Assembly: GCF_028128615.1 (NCBI RefSeq)
Contig: NZ_AMDP01000018.1
Location: 186,001-250,000, forward strand
Source: Enterococcus sp. 5H
GTDB taxonomy: Bacteria; Bacillota; Bacilli; Lactobacillales; Enterococcaceae
Length of the DNA: 64,000 nucleotides
Direction of reading: 5' to 3'
The notes under the pieces are model-generated. The model saw only the letters and a list, made by a program, of their open reading frames with translations. It was not told the origin of the DNA and ran no database searches. Made by a program: the position numbers and the translations under genes. Position 1 is the first letter of the stretch; each line of letters opens with the position of its first letter. Positions 53,893 through 64,000 of the stretch are shown one piece after another.

Positions 53893-55315
53893 GGGCAGTT
53901 CTCCTATAGTTTGATGGGGATGTTTGTGTTATTTTTTTGAAAACTTTTGAAAAATAACTGGTATCAGTATAACCAACTTGAGCACTTACATCTGAGATAG
54001 CTAAATCTGTCTTTTTTAAGAGTTGTTTGGCTGCGGTAATGCGAATATCATTCAAGTAATCTGTAAATGATTGACCGGTAACTGTGACAAAATATCGTGA
54101 TAAATAATTATAATTAAAGTGGAATTGTTCAGCAATCGAGGCTAGGTTAATACCTGTTGCATAATGTTTCTGAATATAATCTAAAATAAGTTGAATGGTT
54201 GTATCTTCGCTGTTATTTAAATAATTCTGACGAACAGATTTCAAGAAACTTACAATATTTTGAGCAGCTTGATCTTGTGTATCAACCTGATTATTGATTG
54301 TTAAATAAGTCAGTTTTTCCATTGCGATTGACCGGTTAAGTGTATCTTCCATTTTTGATAATAGTGAAATGATGTTTGAGCTAAAGAAATTTTGAAAATC
54401 ACTTTTTAAAAACGGACGCTGGTCTTCAGCAATTGACTGTAATGACATTATAGCTTCAGAAAAATATTCTTTTTTGATTAATTTATTAATCGTTTTTTGT
54501 TCAGAATGTAGTTGGTGTGTTTCAATGATTAAATCTTGTGAGTTCCAGATAAAATATGGTGTAGAAAAGTAATAATGAAAATCACCATAAAATTTTACAG
54601 CTAAACTAAGTTGATCTTCTAGCCAACCAATATCATTGGTGCTATTAAAAAAAATATAGGGCAGAGTTAGTGTACTTAATTCTATCGTGTGATTTGAAAG
54701 AGAATGATTAATCAGCACTAAATAACAATTTTTGAAAGGAAGAGTGTATATTTGGAAGTTAGGTTCATTTAGAAAGCGCTTTACAAATTCTGTAATCTCA
54801 TTAATTGTAAAAAAGTTATTTTCCTGAATTAAAAAACAACTAAAATAAGGATAGTCAAAATGGATCTCTCTCAATGAAATCACTTCTGCTTTTTCTTTTT
54901 CTGAAAAATGAGAAAGAGATAACTGGAATTTTTTGGTTGGCGGGCATAAATCTAATAAAATTTGTTCGACTATTTCAGCGTTAATCGAAGGTTTTAAAAT
55001 ATATTCACGTGCGCCATTAATCATTGCTGTTTTGACATAGTCTAAATCGTTGTAGCTGCTTAAAATGACCACTTTTATTTCAGGATACCGTTTGGTCACA
55101 GCTTTTGTTAGCTCGATACCGTCGAGATGAGGCATCATGATATCAGTAAAAATAATATCAGGCTGATTTTCTTCACATAGTTTTAGTGCTTCTAAACCAT
55201 TAGCAGCAGTATTTGAGATAGTGTATCCTAGTTGATCCCAAGGTAAAATGTTCGCAAATCCGTTATGGATGTAAAATTCATCATCAACAATCATGATCTT
55301 TTTTTTATCTGTCAA
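53885..55315 (-). CDS. response regulator with AraC-type DNA-binding domain, YesN type
   Basis: A 476-residue protein with an N-terminal receiver domain (acidic pair D11/D12, phosphoaspartate D58 in FTDIMMP), a long linker, and a C-terminal AraC/XylS helix-turn-helix domain (NLASIAEQFHFNYNYLSRYF). It starts at TTG 55315 behind AGAGGTGG. The divergent ABC transporter operon beginning at 55525 is the likely target. Confidence 0.93.
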   Translation of the reverse strand: MTDKKKIMIVDDEFYIHNGFANILPWDQLGYTISNTAANGLEALKLCEENQPDIIFTDIMMPHLDGIELTKAVTKRYPEIKVVILSSYNDLDYVKTAMINGAREYILKPSINAEIVEQILLDLCPPTKKFQLSLSHFSEKEKAEVISLREIHFDYPYFSCFLIQENNFFTINEITEFVKRFLNEPNFQIYTLPFKNCYLVLINHSLSNHTIELSTLTLPYIFFNSTNDIGWLEDQLSLAVKFYGDFHYYFSTPYFIWNSQDLIIETHQLHSEQKTINKLIKKEYFSEAIMSLQSIAEDQRPFLKSDFQNFFSSNIISLLSKMEDTLNRSIAMEKLTYLTINNQVDTQDQAAQNIVSFLKSVRQNYLNNSEDTTIQLILDYIQKHYATGINLASIAEQFHFNYNYLSRYFVTVTGQSFTDYLNDIRITAAKQLLKKTDLAISDVSAQVGYTDTSYFSKVFKKITQTSPSNYRRTARD

Positions 55316-55463
55316 TTGATTTCCACCTCTTTGACTATTTTAATAAACAGACTGTATCAGAGGAGTAGGAGCTTTGTCAATTTGTTTTTCTTAAAAGCAC
55401 TTTTTAGTCAATTAGTAAAATATCCACTTTTTGGTAAAAAACACACTCAGTTTTAGCAGCTTA

Positions 55464-55479
55464 TTGTAAGCGGTATCTT
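55464..55479. promoter_or_regulatory. cre-like site upstream of the galactoside operon
   Basis: TTGTAAGCGGTATCTT matches the CcpA consensus WTGNNARCGNWWWCAW in all but one position, about 45 bp before the lipoprotein start. Confidence 0.6.
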
Positions 55480-55524
55480 TTTCGCTTAAACTTAAATTAT
55501 CGAAAGAAAGGGCGTGCCGTAAAA

Positions 55525-56820
55525 ATGAAATTAGTGAAAAAATTGTTTGTTTTATTAGCCGCTGTAATGGTTGTTACAGCTTGCTCCAATCAAAGTGATA
55601 GTTCGAAAGAATCTGGTAAGGGGGATAAAATTACCATTTGGGCTTGGGATGAATCGTTTAATATCAAAGCTGTGGATGAAGCAATTAAGGTTTACAAAGA
55701 AAAAGCAGATGTTACTGAAGCAGATTTTGAAGTAGTAACAATGGCGCAAGATGATATTGTTCAAAAATTAAATACCAGTTTAGCTTCAGGAAATACAGAA
55801 GGTCTGCCGGAAATTGTTTTGATTGAAGATTATCGTATTCAAGGATATCTAACCTCATTTCCAGATGCGTTTGAGCCTCTAACAGATATTGTTAACGAAG
55901 CAGATTTCTCAAGCTATAAATTTGGGATTAATAAAGTTGGCGACGAAATTTACGGTGTTCCGTTTGACAGTGGTGTAGCTGGATTATTTTACCGAACTGA
56001 CTATTTAGAAGAAGCAGGTTATACAGCAGATGATCTGAAAGATATTACCTGGGAAACATATATCACGATTGCAAAAGATGTTAAAACGAAAACAGGGAAA
56101 AATATGATTGGTTTAAATCCAAGTGACTTAGGAACATTAAGAGTGATGATGCAGTCAGCTGGAGGTTGGTATCTAAAAGACGGAACCACTGTTGATATTG
56201 CTGACAACGATATTTTAAAAGAATCACTGAAAGTATATGTTGATTTAATGAATTCAGGTACCGTTACGTTAACACCGGATTGGAATGCTGGCGTTAGTGC
56301 TGTCAATAATGGCGATGTAGCTAGTGCGCCAACCGGTGCTTGGTATGCTGGGACGATTATGGGGAATGAAGAACAAAGTGGTAAATGGGCTATTTCTGAG
56401 ATTCCAAGACTAGGTAATGTAAAAACATCAATTAACGCCTCAAGTATTGGCGGCGGAGGCTGGTATGTACTTAAAGGCGTAGGTGATAGTGATAAAGCGA
56501 AAGACTTTTTGAAACAAACATTTGCAACGGATGCAGAATTAATGAATACGTTAGCTAACGAAATTGGCTTAGTAAGTACATTAAATGCTGCTGCTGAAAC
56601 AAAAAATTATCAATCACCAAACAAATTCTTTAGTGATGAGAAAATTTTTGAAAACTTCTCAAAATGGTCAGGAGAAGTTCCCGTTGTTAACTACGGATTG
56701 CACACATATGCGATTGAAAATATTTTTACTGAATATGTTCAAAAAATTGTTAGTGGTGCTCCTATTGATAAAACTTTAGAAGATGCTCAAAAACAAATTG
56801 AATCATCTATCCAAAATTAA
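55525..56820 (+). CDS. sugar ABC transporter substrate-binding lipoprotein (galactoside cluster)
   Basis: A 431-residue lipoprotein (lipobox VVTAC, acylated C20) of the family-1 sugar-binding type. It is likely to feed galactose-containing oligosaccharides to the two permeases encoded after it, since alpha- and beta-galactosidases follow. A GAAAGAAAGGGCG site precedes ATG. It is separated from its permease genes by 124 nt containing a stem-loop. Confidence 0.9.
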   Translation: MKLVKKLFVLLAAVMVVTACSNQSDSSKESGKGDKITIWAWDESFNIKAVDEAIKVYKEKADVTEADFEVVTMAQDDIVQKLNTSLASGNTEGLPEIVLIEDYRIQGYLTSFPDAFEPLTDIVNEADFSSYKFGINKVGDEIYGVPFDSGVAGLFYRTDYLEEAGYTADDLKDITWETYITIAKDVKTKTGKNMIGLNPSDLGTLRVMMQSAGGWYLKDGTTVDIADNDILKESLKVYVDLMNSGTVTLTPDWNAGVSAVNNGDVASAPTGAWYAGTIMGNEEQSGKWAISEIPRLGNVKTSINASSIGGGGWYVLKGVGDSDKAKDFLKQTFATDAELMNTLANEIGLVSTLNAAAETKNYQSPNKFFSDEKIFENFSKWSGEVPVVNYGLHTYAIENIFTEYVQKIVSGAPIDKTLEDAQKQIESSIQN

Positions 56821-56841
56821 TTAGAGCAGTCTTAATTTAAA

Positions 56842-56882
56842 GGGTATGAGACAAAACAAACGATCTGTTTTGCCTTGTACCC
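56842..56882 (+). terminator. attenuating stem-loop between binding-protein and permease genes
   Basis: GGGTATGAGACAAAACA (56842-56858) pairs with TGTTTTGCCTTGTACCC (56866-56882) with two wobble pairs and one mismatch. There is no clear T-run, so it may work as a 3' stabiliser and partial terminator. Confidence 0.55.
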
Positions 56883-56944
56883 TATAGTTTAAAATTAAAT
56901 TTTGTCACTACATTTTACACAGTAGAAAGTTTGGAGGAATCAGG

Positions 56945-57829
56945 ATGCGTAGTAAGTCGGGACTGACCAAGAAAAGTACCGGTTCTTATTTTTATTTGCC
57001 TAGTGTGATTATTATTTCCATTATTGTTTTTTTCCCCATGATACAGGCACTAATTATGTCATTTCAAACAGGCTCACCAGTTAACATGCAATTTTCAGGC
57101 TTATCGAATTATATCAGAATGTTAAGCGATGAAACCTTTAAAAAAGCAGCATTTAATACTAGTTTATATTTGCTTATTCAAGTACCGTTAATGATTTTGC
57201 TGTCAATGGTCATTTCTGTTTTACTGAATCAAAAAAATCTGAAGTTTCGTTCATTTTTCCGAATCGCGATTTTCTTGCCTTGTATTACGTCATTGGTCTC
57301 TTATTCATTGATTATGAAGTCTTTGTTTATGGAAAACGGATTGGTGAATACTATTTTGTTAAATAGTCACTTGATTTCTGAGCCGATTCTTTGGCTGACA
57401 CATCCTGTTTGGGCAAAAGTTTTAATCGTTATTTCGATTACGTGGCGCTGGACTGGTTACAACATGATCTTTTTCTTATCTGGCTTGCAAAATATTGATC
57501 CAGCAATTTATGAAGCAGCCGATATTGATGGTACCTCAGAGTGGCAAAAATTTTTCAGGATTACGGTTCCTATGTTGAAACCGATTATTTTATTTACAAC
57601 CATTACTTCAACCATAGGTACACTGCAATTGTTTGATGAAGTTGTGAATATTACCAATGGTGGTCCAGCCAATGCGACCATGACACTTTCACAATATATC
57701 TATAATTTAAGTTATAAGTTTACGCCGAATTTCGGTTATGCAGCAGCAATTTCGTTTGTTATTGTATTGGCGATTGTATGTTTAACGATGATTCAAATGA
57801 AGCTTGGAGGAAGTAGTGATGTCGAATAA
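56945..57829 (+). CDS. sugar ABC transporter permease (MalF/UgpA-like)
   Basis: A 294-residue membrane protein with six predicted helices and the EAA motif AIYEAADIDGTSEWQKFFR. The ribosome binding site TTGGAGGAATCAGG precedes ATG. The next gene overlaps its end. As in the glucan cluster, no ATPase gene is present. Confidence 0.92.
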   Translation: MRSKSGLTKKSTGSYFYLPSVIIISIIVFFPMIQALIMSFQTGSPVNMQFSGLSNYIRMLSDETFKKAAFNTSLYLLIQVPLMILLSMVISVLLNQKNLKFRSFFRIAIFLPCITSLVSYSLIMKSLFMENGLVNTILLNSHLISEPILWLTHPVWAKVLIVISITWRWTGYNMIFFLSGLQNIDPAIYEAADIDGTSEWQKFFRITVPMLKPIILFTTITSTIGTLQLFDEVVNITNGGPANATMTLSQYIYNLSYKFTPNFGYAAAISFVIVLAIVCLTMIQMKLGGSSDVE

Positions 57830-58652
57830 AGCAAAAACAATTTTTAAATATTTCTTTTTATCATTAGCCGCGTTTATTTCAGTATTTCCTTTCCTATTCA
57901 TGTTGTTAGGGGTAACGAATAAATCAATTGATATCAGTAGTGGAAATTTAAAATTAGGAGGAGAGTTTCTTACTAATCTGAGCAATTTATTTTCCAATGA
58001 TTTGAATTTTCAACGAGCTTTTATGAATTCATTGATTATTGCTGTGATTACAACGATTTTAGCCTTAATTATTTCTTCGATTGCAGGTTATGGATTTGAA
58101 ATTTACCGAACTAAGCGATCCGAAAAAATCTTTAATTTTATTTTATTGTCGATGATGGTTCCGTTCGCGTCCTTGATGATTCCTCTGTATCGGATGTTTG
58201 GCCGTCTAAATGCGGCTGGTTTATCTTCATTTGGATTGAATAGTTATTTTTCCGTGATTATCCCAGCTGTTTCTACTGCGTTTTTGATTTTCTTCTTTCG
58301 TCAGAATGCAAAGGCATTTCCCAAAGAATTAGTGGAAGCCGCTCGAATTGACGGCGTTTCGGAAATAGGTATATTTTTTAGAATTTTTATGCCGGCTGCA
58401 AAAAATACTTATGCCGCAGGTGCAATTATCACTTTTATGAGTTCTTGGAACAATTACTTATGGCCATTAGTTGCTTTACAATCACCAGAAAAAAGAACGT
58501 TGCCTTTAGTTCTTTCAGCTATGGGAGCCTCTTATACACCAGATTTTGGGATGATGATGACAGGGATTGTTATTTCAACCATACCGACGGCTGTGATTTT
58601 CTTTGTGATGCAAAAACAATTTGTACAAGGAATGATTGGCTCGATTAAATAA
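57819..58652 (+). CDS. sugar ABC transporter permease (MalG/UgpE-like)
   Basis: A 277-residue membrane protein with the EAA motif ELVEAARIDGVSEIGIFFR and a typical QGMIGSIK C-terminus. The frame opens at 57804, but ATG 57819 sits 8 nt after GGAGG, giving an 11-nt overlap with the preceding permease gene. It completes the importer. Confidence 0.92.
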   Translation: MSNKAKTIFKYFFLSLAAFISVFPFLFMLLGVTNKSIDISSGNLKLGGEFLTNLSNLFSNDLNFQRAFMNSLIIAVITTILALIISSIAGYGFEIYRTKRSEKIFNFILLSMMVPFASLMIPLYRMFGRLNAAGLSSFGLNSYFSVIIPAVSTAFLIFFFRQNAKAFPKELVEAARIDGVSEIGIFFRIFMPAAKNTYAAGAIITFMSSWNNYLWPLVALQSPEKRTLPLVLSAMGASYTPDFGMMMTGIVISTIPTAVIFFVMQKQFVQGMIGSIK

Positions 58653-58666
58653 AAAGGAGATGTCTT

Positions 58667-60853
58667 ATGATATCTATTACATTTCAAGCAGAGCAACAAG
58701 TATTTCATTTAGCAACGGATACGATGAGCTATATTATGAAAATTGAAGAAGGAGATCTATTAGCCCATCATTATTTTGGCAAGCGTATTGTTGATTATCA
58801 TGGAATTCGTCAATATCCGAGAATTGATCGCTCGTTTTCACCAAATTTGTATGATGCAACGGATCGGCTTTTTTCAAAAGATACTCTTCCCCAAGTTTAT
58901 AGTGGCTATGGAGCGGGTGATTTTCGTGTGCCTGCTTTGGTTTTAGAACAAGCCAATGGTTCTAAAGTAACAGATTTTCGTTATGCTGCTCATGAAATCT
59001 ATTCAGAGAAAAATGAGATTCACGGATTACCGCAAATTCATAGTGAAAATAGCCAAACATTAGCGATCGAAATGCAGGATCAAAGTTTGCCTGATGTTCA
59101 ATTGTTTCTCTATTTTTCTTTAGTGGAAGGGAAAGATGCGGTGATCCGTTCAGCTAAGTTAGTGAATCGATCATCAGAAAAGTTAATGATCCGAAAATTT
59201 GATAGTTGTCAGCTTGATTTTCTGGAAAGTGATTTTGAATGTCTGAATTTTCCTGGTGCTTGGGGGCGTGAACGACAATTAGTCAGAGAAAAAATAAATA
59301 CAGGTATTCAAACGATTTCTTCTTCTAGAGGTGCCAGCAGTCATCAACAAAATCCATTTACAGCACTCATTAAAGAACAGACGAACGAATTTGTCGGAGA
59401 TGCATATGGGATTAGTTTGATTTATAGCGGCAGTTTTCAATTTTCGATTGAAAAAGATCCATTTAATCAATTGCGTGTAAATGCTGGGTTGAATCCACTG
59501 AACTTTAATTGGTTGTTAACGAAAGACCAGGAATTTCAAACCCCGGAAGTTGTTTTGGTCTATTCAGATCAAGGATTAAATGGTATGTCTCAAATATATC
59601 ATCAGCTTTATACTGAAAACTTGCTTAGAGGAAACTATCAAAAACAACAACGACCAATTCTGGTCAATAACTGGGAAGCAACTTATTTTGATTTTGACGA
59701 GGCAAGCATTACAACCTTGATTGAGGAATCAGCTGAACTTGGGATTGAACTTTTTGTTTTAGATGATGGTTGGTATGGAAAACGTAATAACGATCAGACG
59801 TCATTAGGCGATTGGGAAGTAAATGCTGAGAAACTAACAAACGGCTTGAATGGCATTATTAATGCAGCGAAACAAAAAAATATGCAGTTTGGTCTTTGGT
59901 TAGAACCTGAAATGATTTCTGAAACAAGTGAACTATTTAAACAGCATCCAGATTGGGCGATACAAATACCTAATCGAGAGAAATCAAAAAGTCGAGATCA
60001 ATTTGTTTTAGATTTTTCCCGTCAAGAAGTGCGTACGCATATTTACCAAAAAGTTGCCGCGATTCTCACACAATATGATATTAGATATGTAAAATGGGAC
60101 TGCAATCGGAATTTAAGTGAAGTCTATTCTTTAGCCTTAGATGCTGCTCAGCAAGGAGAAGTTCATCATCGGTATATATTAGGTCTGTATGAATTTTTAG
60201 AACAGTTGACACAAGACTTCCCTCATGTCTTATTTGAAAGTTGTTCTGGGGGTGGCGGTCGTTTTGATCCAGGTATGCTTTACTACATGCCTCAAACATG
60301 GACCAGTGATAATACAGATGCAGTCGCTCGCTTGAAAATTCAATATAGCACCAGTTTAGTCTATCCAATTGTGACTATGGGTTCTCATGTTTCGGCCAGC
60401 CCTAATCATCAAACAGGACGAACAACTTCATTGAAGATGCGTGGAGATGTAGCGATGTCTGGCGTTTTCGGGTATGAATTAGATGTAAAAGAATTATCAG
60501 AAACTGAAAAAGATGAAATCAAAGAACAGGTTCGTTTTTATAAACAACATCGCCAACTAATTCAATTCGGTGATTTTTACCGTTTATTAAGTCCATTTGA
60601 AGGCAACGACACAGCGTGGGCTTTTATTTCAAAAGATCAGAAAGAATGTTTAGTTTTCTATTTTAAAGTGCTTGAAGAAGCCTCAGCGCCTTTATGTATT
60701 TTAAAATTAGCTGGGTTAAAAAATGATGAGCTCTACCATAATGAAAAGTTAGGTACATTTTCAGGCAGTGAATTAATGAATGCTGGAATTTATACATCAA
60801 TAGAACAAACTGGTGACTTTAGAAGTGAATGTTATTATTTTAAAATGGTCTAG
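58667..60853 (+). CDS. GH36 alpha-galactosidase
   Basis: A 728-residue cytoplasmic retaining alpha-galactosidase that removes terminal alpha-galactose from oligosaccharides such as the raffinose family. [10 protein letters not shown] holds nucleophile D478 and [13 protein letters not shown] holds acid/base D548, the same numbering as Geobacillus Aga[12 protein letters not shown] is a further family signature. No signal peptide. It is 14 nt after the permease gene, behind AAAAGGAGAT. Confidence 0.95.
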   Translation: MISITFQAEQQVFHLATDTMSYIMKIEEGDLLAHHYFGKRIVDYHGIRQYPRIDRSFSPNLYDATDRLFSKDTLPQVYSGYGAGDFRVPALVLEQANGSKVTDFRYAAHEIYSEKNEIHGLPQIHSENSQTLAIEMQDQSLPDVQLFLYFSLVEGKDAVIRSAKLVNRSSEKLMIRKFDSCQLDFLESDFECLNFPGAWGRERQLVREKINTGIQTISSSRGASSHQQNPFTALIKEQTNEFVGDAYGISLIYSGSFQFSIEKDPFNQLRVNAGLNPLNFNWLLTKDQEFQTPEVVLVYSDQGLNGMSQIYHQLYTENLLRGNYQKQQRPILVNNWEATYFDFDEASITTLIEESAELGIELFVLDDGWYGKRNNDQTSLGDWEVNAEKLTNGLNGIINAAKQKNMQFGLWLEPEMISETSELFKQHPDWAIQIPNREKSKSRDQFVLDFSRQEVRTHIYQKVAAILTQYDIRYVKWDCNRNLSEVYSLALDAAQQGEVHHRYILGLYEFLEQLTQDFPHVLFESCSGGGGRFDPGMLYYMPQTWTSDNTDAVARLKIQYSTSLVYPIVTMGSHVSASPNHQTGRTTSLKMRGDVAMSGVFGYELDVKELSETEKDEIKEQVRFYKQHRQLIQFGDFYRLLSPFEGNDTAWAFISKDQKECLVFYFKVLEEASAPLCILKLAGLKNDELYHNEKLGTFSGSELMNAGIYTSIEQTGDFRSECYYFKMV

Positions 60854-60864
60854 GAGGGATTTAC

Positions 60865-62877
60865 TTGTTAAGACAAACAGAGTTATTTTATGGTGGTGAC
60901 TACAATCCTGAGCAGTGGAGTCGGGAAATAATTATGGAAGATATGCGCCTGATGAAACAAGCCAAAGTAAACTATGTTAGCTTAAATATTTTTGGCTGGG
61001 TAAATATTCAGCCAAGCGAAGACGTGTTTGATTTTACCTTTTTAGATGAAATGATGGAGCTGCTCCATAAAAATGAAATAGGTGTAGATTTAGCAAACGG
61101 TACGGCTTCTCCGCCAGCGTGGTTAGTCAAAAAACATCCAGAAATTTTACCAATAACGATTAACGGAACACCTTCAGTGCATGGCTCCAGACAACATTAT
61201 TGTCCTAGCAATCAATTGTATCGTTCCTATGTAAAACGACTTAGTGAAGCTGTTGCAAAACGTTACGCAGACCATCCTGCTTTAATTATGTGGCATATTA
61301 ACAATGAGTATACTTGTCATATTAGTGAATGTTATTGTGATTCCTGTTTAGCGGCATTTCGTCAATGGCTAAAAGAGAAATATCAGACAATTGATGAATT
61401 AAACCGCTGTTGGTCAACGAAATTTTGGAGTCAATCGTACAGTGAGAGGGATGAAATTTTCTTACCGAAAGAAATGCCGACATTTAAAAATCCAGCCCAT
61501 CAATTAGATTATAAACGATTTATTTCAGATCAGAATTTAGCTCTGTTCAAACTAGAAAAAGAAGCCATTCGTAAGTATTCACAAGATATTCCAGTAATGA
61601 CAAATTTGATGGGCTTGCATAAACATGTGGATGGATTTAAGTTTGCTGAAGAAATGGATGTGGTTGGCTGGGATGCTTACCCTAATCCTTTTGAAGAAAA
61701 ACCATATCCGCAATTTCTTGCCAATGATTTAACCAGAAGCTTGAAGAAAAAGCCTTTTTTAGTGATGGAACAAGCTCCAAGTGCAGTAAATTGGCGCGCA
61801 GCTAATGGCGCTAAAAAACCGGGACAAATGCGATTATGGAGCTATGAAGCACTAGCTCACGGTGCAGATGGCATTATGTTTTTCCAATGGCGGCAATCAC
61901 AAGGCGGAGCAGAAAAGTTTCATAGCGGTATGGTCAGCCACAATCAAGATCCTGAAAGTCGTTTGTTTAAAGAAATTGTTCAATTAGGTGAAGAATTGGA
62001 GCAATTAAATGAATTAGTAGGGACAACCTATGTGGCAGATGTTGCTTTTGTTTTTGACTGGGAGAATTGGTGGGCATTAGAATTAGATGCTAAACCAAGC
62101 GCAAAGATTAACTATATCAAGCAAATGAGGGATTTATATAAAGTATTTCATGAGCTGAATATTGGTGTAGATTTCGTTCATCCAAGTGAAAGTCTTGATC
62201 CCTATAAATTGGTCATTTCAAATGCACAATATTTGGTAACTGAAGATTTTTCAACTAAAGTCAAAGCCTATGTTAACGCTGGCGGTCACTTTATGACGAC
62301 TTTCTTCAGCGGAATCGTTGATGAAAATGATCGAGTTTATCTTGGCGGTTATCCAGGTGCCTTTAAAGAAGTACTGGGGATTTATGTAGAAGAATTTTAC
62401 CCAATGCCGTTAGATGCTAAGAGCCGGATCGCAATAGGGGACGGCACTTATGAAACTGAAACGTGGGAAGAAGTGATTCATCTTAAAGGAGCGCAAGCGG
62501 TAGCTAATTTTACTCAAGGATATTTAGCTGAAATGCCGGCAGTAACACAATATAAATATGGAAAAGGAGAATCCTATTATATAGGAACAAAACTTTTTGA
62601 AGCAGGCAACCGAGTCATTATAGAGAAGATTCTTACAGAGGCAGACATTCCCTCAACGGCTAGTGAATTTATCCAAAACCAAAGTCACTCTATTTCAGTT
62701 ACTTGCCGTGAAAACCAATTAGACAATTTTATTTTTCTACTTAATTATGGACAGAAATCTGAAACTATTCAATTAAACGTGTCAGCATATTCTTTACTAG
62801 ATGAAGCAATCGTGCAAGATAATATCACGATTCCAGCAAATGATCTTAAAATTCTAAAAATACCTAAAGTGAGATAG
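60865..62877 (+). CDS. GH42 beta-galactosidase
   Basis: A 670-residue cytoplasmic beta-galactosidase. The N-terminus [16 protein letters not shown] is typical of GH42; WHINNEY provides acid/base E148 and [13 protein letters not shown] provides nucleophile E302. A trimerisation domain and a small C-terminal domain follow. It starts with TTG behind TAGGAGGG, 11 nt after the alpha-galactosidase gene. Usual substrates are short beta-1,4/1,6/1,3-galactosides. Confidence 0.94.
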   Translation: MLRQTELFYGGDYNPEQWSREIIMEDMRLMKQAKVNYVSLNIFGWVNIQPSEDVFDFTFLDEMMELLHKNEIGVDLANGTASPPAWLVKKHPEILPITINGTPSVHGSRQHYCPSNQLYRSYVKRLSEAVAKRYADHPALIMWHINNEYTCHISECYCDSCLAAFRQWLKEKYQTIDELNRCWSTKFWSQSYSERDEIFLPKEMPTFKNPAHQLDYKRFISDQNLALFKLEKEAIRKYSQDIPVMTNLMGLHKHVDGFKFAEEMDVVGWDAYPNPFEEKPYPQFLANDLTRSLKKKPFLVMEQAPSAVNWRAANGAKKPGQMRLWSYEALAHGADGIMFFQWRQSQGGAEKFHSGMVSHNQDPESRLFKEIVQLGEELEQLNELVGTTYVADVAFVFDWENWWALELDAKPSAKINYIKQMRDLYKVFHELNIGVDFVHPSESLDPYKLVISNAQYLVTEDFSTKVKAYVNAGGHFMTTFFSGIVDENDRVYLGGYPGAFKEVLGIYVEEFYPMPLDAKSRIAIGDGTYETETWEEVIHLKGAQAVANFTQGYLAEMPAVTQYKYGKGESYYIGTKLFEAGNRVIIEKILTEADIPSTASEFIQNQSHSISVTCRENQLDNFIFLLNYGQKSETIQLNVSAYSLLDEAIVQDNITIPANDLKILKIPKVR

Positions 62878-62890
62878 GAGCATTATATTC

Positions 62891-64000
62891 ATGTCAACAT
62901 TTGAGATTCGGGAAGATTTCTATTTAGATGGCAAACCCTTTAAAATCATTTCAGGTGCTATTCATTATTTCAGAGTTGTCCCGGAGTATTGGGAACATCG
63001 TTTAACTTTATTAAAAAATATGGGTTGTAACACAGTGGAAACCTACGTTGCTTGGAATGAACATGAGGCTAAAGAAGGGCAGTATGATTTTTCGGGTGGG
63101 TGTGACTTACGAAAATTTATTCAAATTGCAGCGTCATTAGAACTGAAAGTTATCTTAAGACCTTCTCCATATATCTGTGCAGAGTATGAATTTGGCGGTT
63201 TACCTGCATGGTTGTTAAAGGATCGGAATATGCGGGTAAGAAGTACGTATCAGCCATTCATGGATTATGTTACACGGTATTATCATGAACTATTTAAAGA
63301 AGTAAGGGATTTACAAATTACGACAGGCGGTCCAATTATTTTAATGCAAGTGGAAAACGAGTTCGGCGGCTATAGTAATGATCAAGAATATTTGTACCAA
63401 CTGGCGACATTAATGAAAGAAAATGGCGTAACAGTTCCCTTAGTAACATCCGATGGACCTTGGGGCGATATGCTGGAAAATGGCAGTATTCAAGATATTG
63501 CATTACCTACAGTTAACTGTGGATCAAAAATTCCTGAACATTTTAAACGCTTAGAAGAATTCCAAAACAAAAAAAGGCCACTAATGGTTATGGAATACTG
63601 GATTGGTTGGTTTGATGCTTGGCAGGACAAAGAACATCATACAACAAGTATTGGTGACAGCGTTCATTCGCTAAAACAAATTTTACAGCGAGGTAGTGTC
63701 AATTTTTACATGTTTCATGGCGGTACTAATTTTGGCTTTATGAATGGTTCGAATTATTATGAGAAACTATTGCCTGATACTACGTCATATGACTATGATG
63801 CTCCAGTAAATGAATACGGAGAAACAACCGAAAAATATTTAGCATTTAAAGAAGTGATTGCTGAGTATACAAAAATCACTGAAGTGCCAATCAAACCAAT
63901 CTTACGTATCAATCCTGGTGTAATTAAAATAGATAATTCAGTTTCTTTATTTAATACAATCGAAAGCATTAGTCAAAAAGTAGATTCAACTTATCCGTTA
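62891..64000 (+). CDS. GH35 beta-galactosidase, cut by the window end
   Basis: The frame is open from ATG 62891 (AGGAG site) to the last base, 370 codons. It shows GH35 features: YLDGKPFKIISGAIHYFRV near the start, acid/base E157 in MQVENEFGGY and nucleophile E235 in VMEYWIGWFD. By family (about 590 residues) roughly 220 residues are missing beyond the window. No signal peptide, so it is probably cytoplasmic; pneumococcal BgaC, a beta-1,3-galactosidase, is the nearest known type. It belongs to the galactoside operon. Confidence 0.92.
   Translation, partial: MSTFEIREDFYLDGKPFKIISGAIHYFRVVPEYWEHRLTLLKNMGCNTVETYVAWNEHEAKEGQYDFSGGCDLRKFIQIAASLELKVILRPSPYICAEYEFGGLPAWLLKDRNMRVRSTYQPFMDYVTRYYHELFKEVRDLQITTGGPIILMQVENEFGGYSNDQEYLYQLATLMKENGVTVPLVTSDGPWGDMLENGSIQDIALPTVNCGSKIPEHFKRLEEFQNKKRPLMVMEYWIGWFDAWQDKEHHTTSIGDSVHSLKQILQRGSVNFYMFHGGTNFGFMNGSNYYEKLLPDTTSYDYDAPVNEYGETTEKYLAFKEVIAEYTKITEVPIKPILRINPGVIKIDNSVSLFNTIESISQKVDSTYPL

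Noticed and set aside
62891-64000. Truncated GH35 as a pseudogene
   Set aside because: The frame is uninterrupted to the last base; the missing C-terminus is due to the window edge.

Overview
The window looks like a chromosomal segment of a low-GC Gram-positive lactic acid bacterium, most probably an Enterococcus. The evidence is the AT-rich sequence, strong AGGAGG-type ribosome binding sites, a penicillin-binding protein whose active-site numbering (S422, S480) matches enterococcal PBP5, an EngEF-like GH101 enzyme, a holin-like type I toxin typical of enterococci, and a small Firmicute SRP RNA. The species is not determined. No rRNA, tRNA, insertion sequence, prophage or CRISPR array was seen.

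Layout. (1) 28-8943: a mannose-family PTS (EIIB, EIIC, EIID, EIIA), an AgaS-type sugar isomerase/deaminase, tagatose-bisphosphate aldolase and a secreted GH101 endo-alpha-N-acetylgalactosaminidase. Together they suggest use of mucin-type O-glycans. (2) 9010-9273: a type I toxin-antitoxin locus with a 28-residue toxin. (3) 9441-11274: an aldo/keto reductase, cupin and carboxymuconolactone-decarboxylase-like operon behind a MerR-type promoter with a 19-bp spacer. A VOC-family gene lies convergent to it. (4) 11894-22410: an ABC importer, GH3 beta-glucosidase, GH94 1,2-beta-oligoglucan phosphorylase, LacI regulator and esterase. This gene set resembles the Listeria innocua 1,2-beta-glucan locus. 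(5) 22411-23360: a gene-poor stretch holding two near-identical tandem small-RNA genes exactly 240 bp apart and a repeat-family hairpin. (6) 23361-29382: an orphan trehalose PTS permease with its operator, then housekeeping and unknown genes (nucleoid-associated protein, YxeA-like, YugP-like peptidase, PucR-type regulator, TadA).

(7) 29414-33000: SRP RNA and a YdjGHI-like envelope-stress module on the minus strand. (8) 33188-40163: a PBP5-like low-affinity transpeptidase, the tsaB-rimI-GNAT-tsaD tRNA-modification cluster and T-box-controlled argS. (9) 40400-46468: a 2022-residue surface adhesin with collagen-binding-like and nine SpaA/CnaB-like domains and a degenerate sorting motif. (10) 46537-52077: an oxidoreductase, small unknown proteins, a glucosaminidase, a TIM-barrel protein and a guanine-riboswitch-controlled xpt-pbuX operon. 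(11) 52189-64000: a YesM/YesN-type two-component system next to an ABC importer and three galactosidases (GH36, GH42 and a GH35 cut by the window end), suggesting import and hydrolysis of alpha- and beta-galactosides.

Carbohydrate acquisition dominates the window: two PTS systems and two ABC importers, neither with its own ATPase. Control is by LacI, TreR-like, two-component and catabolite-repression (cre) elements, all inferred from sequence. Starts were chosen from ribosome binding sites where the longest reading frame was implausible.
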